Below are positions 9,924 to 18,772 of a stretch of DNA of 64,000 bases, one piece after another (within the stretch, counting starts at the first letter, position 1; every line of letters starts with the position of its first letter). The notes below the pieces were generated by a model. It saw nothing but the letters and a program-made list of their open reading frames with translations, had not been told where the DNA came from and searched no databases. The position numbers and the translations under genes were made by a program. Source of the stretch: Bacillus sp. B15-48. Its GTDB lineage: Bacteria; Bacillota; Bacilli; Bacillales; Cytobacillaceae. The stretch is from positions 1 to 64,000 of the forward strand of contig NZ_WOFU01000002.1 of NCBI RefSeq assembly GCF_016879755.1, given 5' to 3'.

Positions 9924-10275
9924 AGGAACCCTCCTATACTATTTTCATCGCGCGATTAAGCTTTGAATGGCAACTTCAGTTTGAATTTTTTTTCAATTGA
10001 CTGCAGCTATCTGCTATCACTAATAATTTCACAGTATATGTTCTGGTGAATGCGTTTATGCTTGACGTGAATACCAGAGACTCGAAACGGAACATTTAGA
10101 TTTCTCTATAATGTATGATTTTTTGCTTGTTTCATCCCTTATCTTCATAGAAAAATGAGTCCAATGTTCATGCTTTTTGTCACCTCCGCGTTCAACTTTA
10201 CGTTAAATGAATAGTGGAGCGTCTAATGAATGCTCTTGTTAAAGGGATTGTGTGTCATTGATAAGGAGAGATAGG
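9924..10275. other. gap without a supported gene
   Basis: It is AT-rich and I find no ORF of size with a start signal. On the minus strand GGAGGTGACAAAAAGC precedes an ATG near 10170, but that frame stops after 8 codons. It may be the scar of a lost gene. Confidence 0.4.
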
Positions 10276-10917
10276 ATGGTTCATTATGTTTTGTTTGATT
10301 TTGATGGAACCCTTGCTGATTCTAAGGATGTATTTATGGCTGCTTGGAATCAGTTAGCGAAAACGGGTCACATTCAAAAAATTGATCAACAAGAATTTGA
10401 AGAACTTAGAAAACATTCGATACGTGAGCGTGGGAGACGATTAAACATCCCATTAATCAAAATGCCGATGATTCTTTCGAAACTTTATCGTTCGTATCGG
10501 CATTTTTCCAGAGAAATCAAATTGTTTCATGGCGTGAAGGACTTGCTGGATGATTTAGAAAGCCATGGCTACCAAACCGCAATTATATCGTCTAATTCTG
10601 AGGATGTGATTCAAGATGTCCTGCACCGAAACGAGATTACAAATGTTTCACAAATTCTTTGTTCTAGGCGAATTTTTGGAAAGGATCGATTGATTCGTCA
10701 ATTTCTAAGGCAGCATCAACTGCAAAATGCCGAAGTCGTGTATGTCGGTGATGAGCAACGAGATGTTTTAGCTGCGAAAACCGCTGGAATAAAAATCATT
10801 GGAGTCAGCTGGGGCTATGATACGAAAGAGCTTTTACAATCTGCACAACCTGATTACATGGCACAATCACCACAGGAAATTTTAGAAGTGGTGAATCAAA
10901 ACTGGGCCCTCCGATAG
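10276..10917 (+). CDS. HAD-family phosphatase (phosphoglycolate phosphatase-like)
   Basis: A 213-aa haloacid-dehalogenase hydrolase that probably dephosphorylates a small metabolite. Motif I is DFDGTLADS (Asp8, Asp10). A helical cap sits at about 15-80, motif II is IISSNSE, motif III is the Lys in GKDR, and motif IV is VYVGDEQRDVLAAKTAG. The cap type suggests the phosphoglycolate-phosphatase/beta-PGM branch; the substrate is unknown. AAGGAG lies 7 nt before the ATG at 10276. A GTG at 10252 is in frame but has no ribosome binding site. Confidence 0.85.
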   Translation: MVHYVLFDFDGTLADSKDVFMAAWNQLAKTGHIQKIDQQEFEELRKHSIRERGRRLNIPLIKMPMILSKLYRSYRHFSREIKLFHGVKDLLDDLESHGYQTAIISSNSEDVIQDVLHRNEITNVSQILCSRRIFGKDRLIRQFLRQHQLQNAEVVYVGDEQRDVLAAKTAGIKIIGVSWGYDTKELLQSAQPDYMAQSPQEILEVVNQNWALR

Positions 10918-10938
10918 CTGGGGCCCTGTTATTTTTAT
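10904..10938 (+). terminator. terminator overlapping the end of the HAD gene
   Basis: GGGCCC / GGGCCC stem with the stop codon in the loop, followed by TGTTATTTTTA. The 5' arm is the last codons of the gene. Confidence 0.75.
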
Positions 10939-10956
10939 AGACGGATTAAGATTCTT

Positions 10957-11185
10957 TATGAATATAGTTTCACCCTGTTTCTTCCGTCTCTTTTTGCCGC
11001 GTATAGTGCATCATCGGCTTCCCTTATTGCCGTTTTCATTGAAATATGATAGTCACCTTCGTGAATGAGCTGACATGAAACGCCGATACTTACCGTTACA
11101 TTGAGCTCATCTCCGTTTACGACGAACCGAGATTCAATTAAAGATAGTAAAATAGATAAGTATGGTCTTGAACCTCTCCTACCTC
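10957..11185 (-). pseudogene. GGDEF (diguanylate cyclase) C-terminal remnant
   Basis: The minus strand encodes an uninterrupted stretch matching the C-terminal half of a GGDEF domain: LIESRFVVNGDELNVTVS, then IGVSCQLIHEGDYHISMKTA, then READDALYAAKRDGRNRVKL, ending YS-stop at 10957-10959. VTVSIGVS and the A-x-x-ALYxAKxxGRNR block are hallmark late GGDEF segments. The GGDEF signature itself, the N-terminus and any start are missing, so this is a truncated relic of a c-di-GMP synthase gene. It lies between two plus-strand HAD genes. Confidence 0.85.
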
Positions 11186-11277
11186 CAATAAATCATATTA
11201 AATCCGTACATTAAGTTTACAAGGCTTTAATATTTGGATGATATGATTGGATTAACAAAAATTGAGGAGGTAGTTAT

Positions 11278-12075
11278 ATGAATGCACGTGCAATATTTAT
11301 TGATATGGATGGGACATTACTAAATGCCTCGAATGACATATCCAGCCGCAATCTCGAAGCCATTAATCAGCTCGTTCGTCAAGAAGTGAAGGTTTTTCTA
11401 GCTACTGGTCGACACTATGAAGTAACTGCTCCATACCATAAAGAAATTGGTTTACGAACGCCAATGATTTGTTTGAATGGTGCCGCTATTCACGATCCAG
11501 CAACTGGTAGAGCTTTACAAATGAAAACCGTCCAACTGAACGAAGAACGATTCCATCACCTTACCGCGAAACATCCTTGCAATGTGATGATCCACGCAAC
11601 GAATGGGCTCTATTGTAAAGAAATCAATGAAGAAGTCGAATATTGGACAAAAATTGGGCAAACTCCACCACAGTATATTGGAGATTTAAGAGAGGCAAAT
11701 TATCAGAATGTATTAAAATATAGTGTTCGAACAGGTGAACCAAGCCCTGAATTATCCGCTTTGTTTAAAAAGGAAGCAGAAGTCATCAACTGGAATGACG
11801 GGTTTGAGCTGGTTGCTCCTAATGTTTCCAAATGGTCTGCCATTAAAAGCTTACTCCGTACCTATCGAATTAGTCCGAATGAAGTCGTCGCCATTGGAGA
11901 CGGACCAAATGATCTAGAAATGCTTCGTCATGTCGGTACTGGTGTGGCAATGGAGAACGCTAGCGAAAAAGTTAAAGCAGCTGCCGATTTTGTGACAGGT
12001 CACCATGAAAACGATGGGTTAGCTGAGTTTATTGAACGTTATCTTCTGAAATCATATGAATCAAAGGTCATTTAA
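11278..12075 (+). CDS. Cof-type HAD phosphatase
   Basis: A 265-aa HAD hydrolase of the Cof/YidA (cap type IIB) group, which acts on sugar phosphates or nucleotides. Motif I is FIDMDGTLLNAS (Asp9, Asp11), LATGRHYEV is motif II, LNGAAIHD is the typical Cof block, and VVAIGDGPNDLEML with GVAMENA gives motifs III/IV. TTGAGGAGGTAGTTAT precedes the ATG. It is followed by its own terminator. It shares only the superfamily with the HAD gene at 10276, which has a different cap, so they are not a recent duplication. Confidence 0.88.
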   Translation: MNARAIFIDMDGTLLNASNDISSRNLEAINQLVRQEVKVFLATGRHYEVTAPYHKEIGLRTPMICLNGAAIHDPATGRALQMKTVQLNEERFHHLTAKHPCNVMIHATNGLYCKEINEEVEYWTKIGQTPPQYIGDLREANYQNVLKYSVRTGEPSPELSALFKKEAEVINWNDGFELVAPNVSKWSAIKSLLRTYRISPNEVVAIGDGPNDLEMLRHVGTGVAMENASEKVKAAADFVTGHHENDGLAEFIERYLLKSYESKVI

Positions 12076-12108
12076 ATGGATAGCAAAATAATTAATCGCA
12101 TAAAAAAA

Positions 12109-12150
12109 GACAGATGTGACTGATATCTTCGATTCACACCTGTCATTTTT
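12109..12150 (+). terminator. terminator of the Cof-type HAD gene
   Basis: GACAGATGTG / CACACCTGTC stem followed by ATTTTTATT. Confidence 0.8.
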
Positions 12151-12254
12151 ATTATCACGAAGATGTTTCTTTTGACTAATTCCCTCGATGCAAGAAAGGA
12201 CATTTTCTTTCTATTATATTAAATCTCTCCTATCAGCATCTCAGTGAACACTGC

Positions 12255-12731
12255 TTACAAAAAAATATCCATGCGATCAATCAGGTTATAATGTTTCGCT
12301 TCTTCTAATAAATCATCTTTTATCTTTTTTGCCAGTTTGATTCTTCCCGCTTCTATCGTAGAAATCAGTTCTAATCCTGATGTGTGTTCCTTTTCATGAA
12401 AATACTCTATTATAATCTCTTGATATTTTGTTTCATCTATCACTTCAAGATTGAGAAAATCGTCTCCCCGATCTGTTACTTTTTTTGTAGCAAGGATAAT
12501 GGCATACAAACTATATAAGCCTGAAAAATATTGAGGAGAACCATCAATCTGATAGAAGATTCTTTGCTCGCCAGATTTGCTTATTGTAAATGATGATTGA
12601 ATAAGTGAATCTAAATAAATGGCGTGACCATCAATTTTGTCGACAATTTTATATTCTTTCCCATTCACTAACTCGCGAAAATCATTTCGAATGAGTTGAT
12701 TTTTTGTAATATACTTCATTTCCTCATGCAT
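12255..12731 (-). CDS. hypothetical protein, 158 aa
   Basis: Family not recognised. It is soluble and acidic to neutral, with beta-like N-terminal half (YKIVDKIDGHAIYLDSLIQS, FTISKSGEQRIFYQIDG) and a helical C-terminal half. GAGGTG lies 6 nt before the ATG at 12731, which I prefer over the in-frame ATG at 12767. It is isolated between a plus-strand terminator and a divergent MaoC-like gene. Confidence 0.65.
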   Translation of the reverse strand: MHEEMKYITKNQLIRNDFRELVNGKEYKIVDKIDGHAIYLDSLIQSSFTISKSGEQRIFYQIDGSPQYFSGLYSLYAIILATKKVTDRGDDFLNLEVIDETKYQEIIIEYFHEKEHTSGLELISTIEAGRIKLAKKIKDDLLEEAKHYNLIDRMDIFL

Positions 12732-13037
12732 CACGTTCACCTCACTAAGGTTATTAAGCTTTTCCACTTTATAAGCTAAAATATATTTCTGCTTATCTTT
12801 TATAATCTTATTGTATCATTCTTGTTCTTTTCCTGTTTTTCTTCCAAGTCTTCAGTATCTCTGGATATACTTTCTTTAAAAACATCTATAAAACGACAAC
12901 ATTTTTAAAAACATATGTCACAATTAAATTATGCAGATTTTTAATTCAATCGTTCATTGGTGTTGATTTCCCTTATAGGCACTTCACAAAAAATCAACAT
13001 CACACTTTAACACAACCAATCAAAGGGGGAAATATCG

Positions 13038-13415
13038 TTGTCTTTAAAAGTTGGGGATGTGATTACATTCGAACGGTCTTTCACAATCGAAGATGTTAAA
13101 TTATTTACGAAGATTTCAGGTGATGAAGGTACGCACCATCTTACTCCTGATGAACAAGGAAGACTTGTCATCCAAGGTTTGTTAACCGCTACATTGCCTA
13201 CAAAAGTTGGTGGAGATCACAATGTACTGGCACGTACAATGAATTTTGAGTTTTTGCGACCAGTATTTACAGGAGATAGAATCGTCTGTGAAGTCACGAT
13301 TGAAAACTATCAAAAGCAAGACGATAAGCGAACAGCGATTTCAGCATCTTTCCTATGTAAAAATCAGCATGAGAAGCTAGTATTGAGAGGAGATTTTGCG
13401 GGAGTCATATTGTAA
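13038..13415 (+). CDS. MaoC-like hotdog-fold protein
   Basis: A 125-aa single hotdog domain of the MaoC dehydratase/(R)-hydratase type, which usually handles acyl-CoA thioesters. The start resembles MaoC (VGDVITFERSFTIEDVKLFTKISGDEGTHHL) with the hydration-motif region Asp-x(4)-His (SGDEGTHH). The middle has NFEFLRPVFTGDRIVCEVTIENY, typical of hotdog strands. The canonical Gly after His is not clear, so catalysis is uncertain. The start is TTG, 7 nt after AAAGGGGGA. A 22-nt perfect hairpin (13433-13454) follows. Confidence 0.7.
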   Translation: MSLKVGDVITFERSFTIEDVKLFTKISGDEGTHHLTPDEQGRLVIQGLLTATLPTKVGGDHNVLARTMNFEFLRPVFTGDRIVCEVTIENYQKQDDKRTAISASFLCKNQHEKLVLRGDFAGVIL

Positions 13416-13432
13416 AGCAAAACTTCCATCAG

Positions 13433-13454
13433 AGTGGGGGATTCATCCCCCACT
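13433..13454. terminator. GC-rich hairpin after the MaoC-like gene
   Basis: Stem AGTGGGGG / CCCCCACT with a 6-nt loop. It has no clear T-tract, so it may be an mRNA 3'-end stabiliser or a weak terminator. Confidence 0.5.
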
Positions 13455-13535
13455 AATGGTTAGTAACCCAGAAAAAGGAGCAATCTTTAAAAAACGGATT
13501 CATGGTTCTTATAGTTTACATCAAAAGTGTATTCT

Positions 13536-14306
13536 TCAAGCTATCACTTTTTTTCTTTTTTCGACAATCCATAGACTTAGAAAGAGGACCACAAACATTA
13601 ATAGAAAAGAGGCCATACTAATCATTAGGATTGTTTCATCACTCCAACTTGTAAATCTGGTAAAAACATCAGGGATAAAAAGAATTGCTGGTAGCCAAAT
13701 AGGAAGCCATGTTTTACTCCAAATCGCCGTGAAGATAAAAATACCAGTGCAAAGCACGACAACCATCACATCCGTTGTCCTACTACCTATTAAAAACGGA
13801 TCAACCAAAAAATAACTAACTACCATTACGAAAATTACCATAAAGGTTACGATTGAACTTGCAATGATTCCCCCAATAAAAAGCTTCTTCATAGAATATT
13901 GCTTCCTACCGGCTTGCTGCAAAAAGGAAACGTAAATCACAAGCCCCAACACAGTGATTATCGGTAACCCAACGACCTGTATGATATTTAATGTGAACTC
14001 CCCTCTTATAGCCGGCCCCATTAAAAAATAGGCAATGACTCCAAGAAAATAGATTGGTAGGAGTTTTATTAAATGTTTATAATCTGTCTTCATTTCCTTT
14101 TTCAATGAAGCCATATATTGTTCTGGTGTAAGATCAATGATATCATCTATGCTTCTCCCAGTTTTCTCTACTTCAATGAGGTGATCCTTTAACTCCTCAA
14201 GTAATTCCTTAATTTCTCGTTCATTCTTTCCTGACACCATTAAATACATTCTCAGATTTTCAATAAATGTCTCACTTTTTGTTGAAAGCAAACCCTTTTC
14301 CTCCAA
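13536..14306 (-). CDS. HAAS-type membrane protein, second of the PadR operon
   Basis: A 256-aa protein with an N-terminal helical domain of about 80 residues (FIENLRMYLMVSGKNEREIKELLEELKDHLIEVEKTG) like the HAAS domain found next to PadR regulators. It is followed by about six hydrophobic segments (from residue 85 to the C-terminus). A short basic tail (VEKRKKVIA) ends it. It lies 8 bp after the upstream HAAS protein, so it is in one operon with it and PadR. Its role, probably membrane-stress or transport related, is unknown. Confidence 0.75.
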   Translation of the reverse strand: MEEKGLLSTKSETFIENLRMYLMVSGKNEREIKELLEELKDHLIEVEKTGRSIDDIIDLTPEQYMASLKKEMKTDYKHLIKLLPIYFLGVIAYFLMGPAIRGEFTLNIIQVVGLPIITVLGLVIYVSFLQQAGRKQYSMKKLFIGGIIASSIVTFMVIFVMVVSYFLVDPFLIGSRTTDVMVVVLCTGIFIFTAIWSKTWLPIWLPAILFIPDVFTRFTSWSDETILMISMASFLLMFVVLFLSLWIVEKRKKVIA

Positions 14307-14314
14307 TCTCCTTT

Positions 14315-14992
14315 TTACACTCCTTTTATTTTCTTATTCACATACATAGCTAACAAAAGAACGCCCCCAACAAGGAGTGACGCCCACCATGAAAAATCAA
14401 ATGACGGACCTAGTTCTGGTACAAATCGAGCGCCTAACATGACAACGGCCATCCCTATTGCCCCAGCGAGACCTGCTTTAATTGTATCCTTCCGGGAATG
14501 ACGTTTTTCTTGGAACAATGACCGTTCGACAAGCTTGAAAATATAGACAATCGTGATAATCACAAAGACTGCAATGATCAGTCCAATAAATAGTGCGGAA
14601 AGCGGATAAACCTTTGTATTTATCTCTGTAAATTGCGATAACACAAGGAAAAGACCTCCTCTTATAATCAATAACCAGCCTACAATATTAGCAATGATTC
14701 CTCCTATAAAGGGGATAAATTTCCGTTTCTTCTCTTTTGGAAGATGTTCAATCATTTCATCTGCATAGTCCTTTGGTTCATCCCCAAAGATGTCTTTTGC
14801 TGTTTTCCCCTCGTTTTGTCCATCGAGTAAATGATCGAGCAATTCCATTAATACTTCTTCAGATCGCTGCTCTGAAAGCGTAAATTTTAGTCGAATATAA
14901 ATGAGCAAATCACTATAATAGGCTTCATTTTCTGGAGTTAACATTTCTCTTTTACGATTGTTTTCTTCAATTAACTTCTTCGTGTTCATCAT
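14315..14992 (-). CDS. HAAS/DUF1129-type membrane protein, first of the PadR operon
   Basis: A 225-aa protein. The N-terminal soluble part (YYSDLLIYIRLKFTLSEQRSEEVLMELLDHLLDGQNEGKTAKDIFGDEPKDYADEM, given here in pieces: helices, then IFGDEPKDYADEM) matches the HAAS/DUF1129 pattern of PadR partners. Four to five TM segments follow (about 85-220). The ATG at 14992 overlaps the padR stop codon as ATGA and has GGGGAGG just upstream, which indicates translational coupling. An in-frame upstream start at 15043 lies inside padR and is less likely. Confidence 0.78.
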   Translation of the reverse strand: MMNTKKLIEENNRKREMLTPENEAYYSDLLIYIRLKFTLSEQRSEEVLMELLDHLLDGQNEGKTAKDIFGDEPKDYADEMIEHLPKEKKRKFIPFIGGIIANIVGWLLIIRGGLFLVLSQFTEINTKVYPLSALFIGLIIAVFVIITIVYIFKLVERSLFQEKRHSRKDTIKAGLAGAIGMAVVMLGARFVPELGPSFDFSWWASLLVGGVLLLAMYVNKKIKGV

Positions 14993-15318
14993 ACTCTCCT
15001 CCCCAGTAGCAATTCGCTCACCGGCTTTGAGATTTGTTCCCATTCTTCGGTGATGATCTCTAACGCCTCATGCCCCGCTTCTGTTAAAAAATAATATTTC
15101 CGATTGGGTCCTGATTCAGAAGGTCGCATTTCTCCACGAATGAGTCCATTCTTTTGGAGTCTTAAAAGAATCGGATAAATCGTCCCTTCACTTACATCCG
15201 CTAAACCGATATTCAATAGCTTTTGGGAAAGTTCATAGCCATAAACAGGCTCCTTTTCAATGACAGCCAATACACAGCCATCTAATATTCCTTTTAACAA
15301 TTGGCTTCTCACTGACAT
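14989..15318 (-). CDS. PadR family transcriptional regulator
   Basis: A 109-aa winged-helix repressor-type regulator of the short PadR-s2 class. The motif LLKGILDGCVLAVIEKEPVYGYELSQKL is followed by the recognition helix in VSEGTIYPILLRLQKNGLI and the wing GPNRKYYFLTEAG. It heads the operon with two HAAS proteins, the common arrangement in Firmicutes, and very probably autoregulates it. AAAGGA lies 8 nt before the ATG at 15318; the ATG at 15324 is closer (2 nt) and less likely. Confidence 0.9.
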   Translation of the reverse strand: MSVRSQLLKGILDGCVLAVIEKEPVYGYELSQKLLNIGLADVSEGTIYPILLRLQKNGLIRGEMRPSESGPNRKYYFLTEAGHEALEIITEEWEQISKPVSELLLGRRV

Positions 15319-15664
15319 TTTCATGATCCTTTCTCCACTAACATGTTATACAAGGTAGTTGGAAATAAAAAATAGGTCATCTTATGGTATTTGGCAAAGC
15401 AAGATAGTTCATTTTAAAACAACTACTTTGTTATACATAGTAGGTGTTTTAAGTGTAAATTTTTTCCGTTTTTTTGTCAATAGGCTTTTAAGCTATCTTC
15501 CTTTAAAACAAGTAAACCACTTGAAAGGTTTTACATTATTGCCTATAATGAGTTTTTCGTGTCATTTATCCTTTTCCTCATAAGGCATTTAATATGGTTG
15601 TTAAATGAATTTAAAGGGGATTCATAGATTTTATCTAATTATAGGCAATACTTTGGAGGACAAC
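15319..15664. other. divergent intergenic region between padR and the permease gene
   Basis: It should hold the promoter of the padR operon and that of the permease. A palindrome AACATGTT near 15341-15348 upstream of padR could be part of a PadR operator (inference). No other gene is supported here: the plus-strand reading frames at 15359-15583 lack a ribosome binding site. Confidence 0.4.
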
Positions 15665-17038
15665 ATGAACCAATATCCATTTTCCCGCTATCTTTATGTA
15701 TTTTATTCTTTTATCTTTTTACTCTATATTATGAATGTGTTTATCGGGAGTGAAAGCTTAAATTATCTCCTAGGTATCCTTACTATCATTACATTAATTA
15801 TTTCATTTCCATTAGCTTCAGGACTATTTAAAATTCTTGGGGGAGCATTCCTTGCTATCGGTAGTTTTTTATTTTTTACAACGGGGCAACCTCTTCTCAA
15901 TGTTCCCCAATTGCTAACATCCAATTTGTCATTGTTAGCCCTTTTAGCAATGCTGCCTTGGATGAATACTGTTGTTCAAAGTGGCCGCTTTGATCGCAGT
16001 TTAAATCAACTAATAAAAGTGAACGTTTCTGACTTAGGCAAGCTATATCCGCGTAGCTCAATCATTACACATACATTGGCTGCCTTTTTGAATTTACCAG
16101 CTGCGACCATCTCTCAAGAAGTTTTAAAGACGAATTTATCTTCACTTAGCAAAGAACTACGCAATTCATTTATTAATACTTCAACGCTTAGAGGTTATTC
16201 ATTGGCCTTAGCATGGAGTCCTTTGGAGATCACGTTAGCAGTCGCCATCTTTACTACTGGGGTTGACTATGTTTCGATCTTGCCTTGGGTATTATTGATT
16301 ACGGTAATTACTATTTTACTTGATTCACTATGGGGTCGATTTCATTATCAGAAATACTCATATGGGAACACCGATGAAGATAACAAACAGAAATTAAATG
16401 TGAAAGAACTAACAAAGAAAATTGCCCATCTAGTCCTATCGCTTGCCTTGTTTTTAACACTAGTTATTTTATTTGGCAATCTATTTCAGTTAGGTTTCAC
16501 TTTAACGGTAACACTCCTAATTTTCCCATTTGCGTTTGTTTGGTCGATGATCATGAAAAGAAGTCGTCGTTTCTGGGTAATTGGTTGGAATACATGGAAA
16601 ACAAAAACAAATACGATGCAAAATTTCATCGTTCTTTTTATATCACTATCCTTGTTTTCAAATAGTTTAAATCAATCTTCGTTTTTAGATATTATCCAAA
16701 AGCCGCTATTACTCGTTTCAGATTACTCGTTTATTTTATTATTTTTCATTCAAGCTATCTTTGTTATCTTAAGTTTGTTTGGGATTCACCCAGTCGCAAC
16801 GATAGGGATTTTAACTGGGATTATTACGCCTTTATTAGAAATAATGAATCCAGTTAGTATTGCGATTGTTTTGATCACTGGCTCTGTAGCTACATTCACC
16901 GTAGGAACATATGGCTTGCTTGTGACGCTGACTTCAATAAATTTAGAACAAAGCCCATATCGAATCACTTTAAAAAATATGCCGTTTGCCTTGTTTACCG
17001 GTCTAATTGGTACCCTTGTTGCTTATTTAATTTTATAA
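15665..17038 (+). CDS. polytopic membrane permease of unknown substrate
   Basis: A 457-aa protein with about 12 hydrophobic segments and short loops. It has the re-entrant-like glycine/proline segments of ion-transporter-superfamily permeases (LNLPAATISQEVL, GIHPVATIGILTGIITPL, TGSVATFTVGTYGLLVT). The internal repeat layout, with two halves separated by a charged loop around 225-245, also fits. No substrate can be inferred. GGAGG lies 5 nt before the ATG at 15665, preferred over an earlier in-frame ATG at 15605. Confidence 0.7.
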   Translation: MNQYPFSRYLYVFYSFIFLLYIMNVFIGSESLNYLLGILTIITLIISFPLASGLFKILGGAFLAIGSFLFFTTGQPLLNVPQLLTSNLSLLALLAMLPWMNTVVQSGRFDRSLNQLIKVNVSDLGKLYPRSSIITHTLAAFLNLPAATISQEVLKTNLSSLSKELRNSFINTSTLRGYSLALAWSPLEITLAVAIFTTGVDYVSILPWVLLITVITILLDSLWGRFHYQKYSYGNTDEDNKQKLNVKELTKKIAHLVLSLALFLTLVILFGNLFQLGFTLTVTLLIFPFAFVWSMIMKRSRRFWVIGWNTWKTKTNTMQNFIVLFISLSLFSNSLNQSSFLDIIQKPLLLVSDYSFILLFFIQAIFVILSLFGIHPVATIGILTGIITPLLEIMNPVSIAIVLITGSVATFTVGTYGLLVTLTSINLEQSPYRITLKNMPFALFTGLIGTLVAYLIL

Positions 17039-17149
17039 AAATAGTTCCAATGACTACTTAGATTAAAATGATGTTGAACAAAGCATTCACGGAGGGGGAA
17101 TACAAGGTTAGTTGCTAAGTTTCATCCTAGAGATTCCTTTTACAGAAAA

Positions 17150-17175
17150 AAAACAGGTATGATTCATACCTGTTC
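17150..17175 (-). terminator. terminator of the nitronate monooxygenase gene
   Basis: AACAGGTATG / CATACCTGTT stem followed on the minus strand by eight T. Confidence 0.85.
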
Positions 17176-17234
17176 TTTCATTTAAATGAGCGCATATTAA
17201 TGACCGAATCAGCTAGCCATTGTTTTATGTAAGA

Positions 17235-18218
17235 TTAAGCAAAGACTTGACTTACCTGCATTAAGTCGTCCCTTGCTTCGATATATTCTTGATGGAGCTG
17301 ATCCACAAATGCTCTTGCACTTGTTACTTCCTTAACCACACCGATTCCTTGGCCACTGCCCCAAATATCCTTCCAAGCCTTTGCTTTCTCAGCTTTCTCA
17401 TCACCTGCAAAATTCATTTTTGACGGATCACTTTCAGGAAGATTTTCAGGGTCAAAGCCTGCCGCGCGAATGGATGGAGCAAGATAGTTTCCAAGAATTC
17501 CCGTAAATGAATTGGTATAGACAATATCATCAGACGTGCATTCAACGATTGCTTGCTTGTATTCCTCTACTGCTCGTGCTTCATGGGTAGCAATAAATGG
17601 CGAACCGATATAAGCAAAGTCCGCACCCATCGCTTGCGCAGCTAATATTGACTTTCCAGTTGCGATCGAGCCTGCTAAAGCTAATGGACCATCGTACCAC
17701 GCGCGGATTTCCTGAACCAATGCAAATGGACTCTTGCTTCCAGCATGTCCTCCTGCCCCTGCAGCAACGGCAATGAGACCGTCTGCTCCCTTTTCAATCG
17801 CCTTGTGAGCAAACTTATTATTGATGACGTCATGCAGAACAATTCCCCCATAGCTATGAGCAGCTACATTCACCTCTTCACGTGCCCCTAACGAAGTGAT
17901 AATAATAGGTACCTTGTATTTCACACATAGTTCCATATCTTGTTCAAGGCGGTCATTGGATTTATGTACGATTTGGTTAATCGCAAATGGTGCTGCTGGA
18001 CAATCGGGATTTTTCACATTGTAATCAGCTAGCGTTTCAGTGATTTCGTGCAGCCATTCATCTAATTGTGAGGCTGGTCTTGCATTTAATGCAGGCATCG
18101 AACCAACGATTCCTGCCTTACATTGTTCAATCACAAGCTTTGGATTGCTAATGATAAAAAGCGGTGATCCGATTACAGGAATCCTCAATGATTTCAAGAC
18201 AGATGGAATATTTGTCAT
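17235..18218 (-). CDS. nitronate monooxygenase (2-nitropropane dioxygenase family)
   Basis: A 327-aa FMN-dependent TIM-barrel flavoprotein that oxidises alkyl nitronates or detoxifies propionate-3-nitronate. IPVIGSPLFIISNPKLVIEQCKAGIVGSMPALNARP is the N-terminal FMN/active-site block, and ADGLIAVAAGAGGHAGSKSP carries the glycine-rich phosphate loop with the catalytic His environment. LALAGSIATGKSILAAQAMGADFAYIGS is the second phosphate-binding segment. The insertion around WKDIWGSGQGIG is common in class II NMOs. It is monocistronic with its own terminator. Confidence 0.9.
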   Translation of the reverse strand: MTNIPSVLKSLRIPVIGSPLFIISNPKLVIEQCKAGIVGSMPALNARPASQLDEWLHEITETLADYNVKNPDCPAAPFAINQIVHKSNDRLEQDMELCVKYKVPIIITSLGAREEVNVAAHSYGGIVLHDVINNKFAHKAIEKGADGLIAVAAGAGGHAGSKSPFALVQEIRAWYDGPLALAGSIATGKSILAAQAMGADFAYIGSPFIATHEARAVEEYKQAIVECTSDDIVYTNSFTGILGNYLAPSIRAAGFDPENLPESDPSKMNFAGDEKAEKAKAWKDIWGSGQGIGVVKEVTSARAFVDQLHQEYIEARDDLMQVSQVFA

Positions 18219-18468
18219 TACTACTCCCCCAATTTCAAATTATATTGACTAAAATGAAAGGACATCTATTAAAATTTTGTAAAGCCTAGGTATATACAAA
18301 TCATCCTTCTATTTAGTAGTACTATATTTAATGGTCTATAGTCAAATAGTTTCCTAATTTTACAAATATTTGATATTTACATAGATGTTTAGTTTAAGAT
18401 AGGAATGACTCTCCTCTGACTGCATTTCGATTCCTTCAATTATATCTTCAATTTTCACTTGCATTTAG

Positions 18469-18745
18469 CTTCTCTCCTTCGATTCAGGATTCTGTCCGAA
18501 TAAACCCCTCTTTCAGACTACTTCTCTCCTTCGGCTCAGGATTCTGTCTGAATCAGCACCTCTTTCAGACTACTTCTCTCCTTTGACTCAGGATTCTGTC
18601 TGAATAACCACCTCTTTCAGACTACTTCTCTCCTTTGACTCAGGATTCTGTCCGAATGAACACCTCTTTCAGACTACTTCTATCCTTTGATTCAGGATTC
18701 TGTCTGAAACAGCACCTCTTTCAGACTACTTCTTTCCTTCCGCTC
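18469..18745 (-). repeat. 52-bp tandem repeat array (5 units plus a partial sixth), hairpin-forming
   Basis: Units begin at 18469, 18521, 18573, 18625 and 18677, each exactly 52 bp, with a decayed partial sixth at 18729. Each unit carries GTCTGA or GTCCGA and 13 nt later TCAGAC, forming a hairpin of 25 nt. The C/T variation in the first arm keeps pairing as G-U in minus-strand RNA but breaks it in plus-strand RNA. The array lies directly downstream of the AbrB-family transporter gene, in its 3' untranslated region. The remainder of the gap 18219-18468 shows no gene. Confidence 0.85.
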
Positions 18746-18772
18746 AAGCTTTGAACTGCACCCATTTGATAG

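Noticed and set aside
13396-13815. Plus-strand 139-aa frame across the end of the HAAS gene
   Set aside because: Overlaps the MaoC-like stop and the antisense HAAS gene, has no Shine-Dalgarno and a low-complexity translation.
18469-18745. CRISPR array at the 52-bp repeats
   Set aside because: The units are contiguous with no unique spacers and no cas genes are near.
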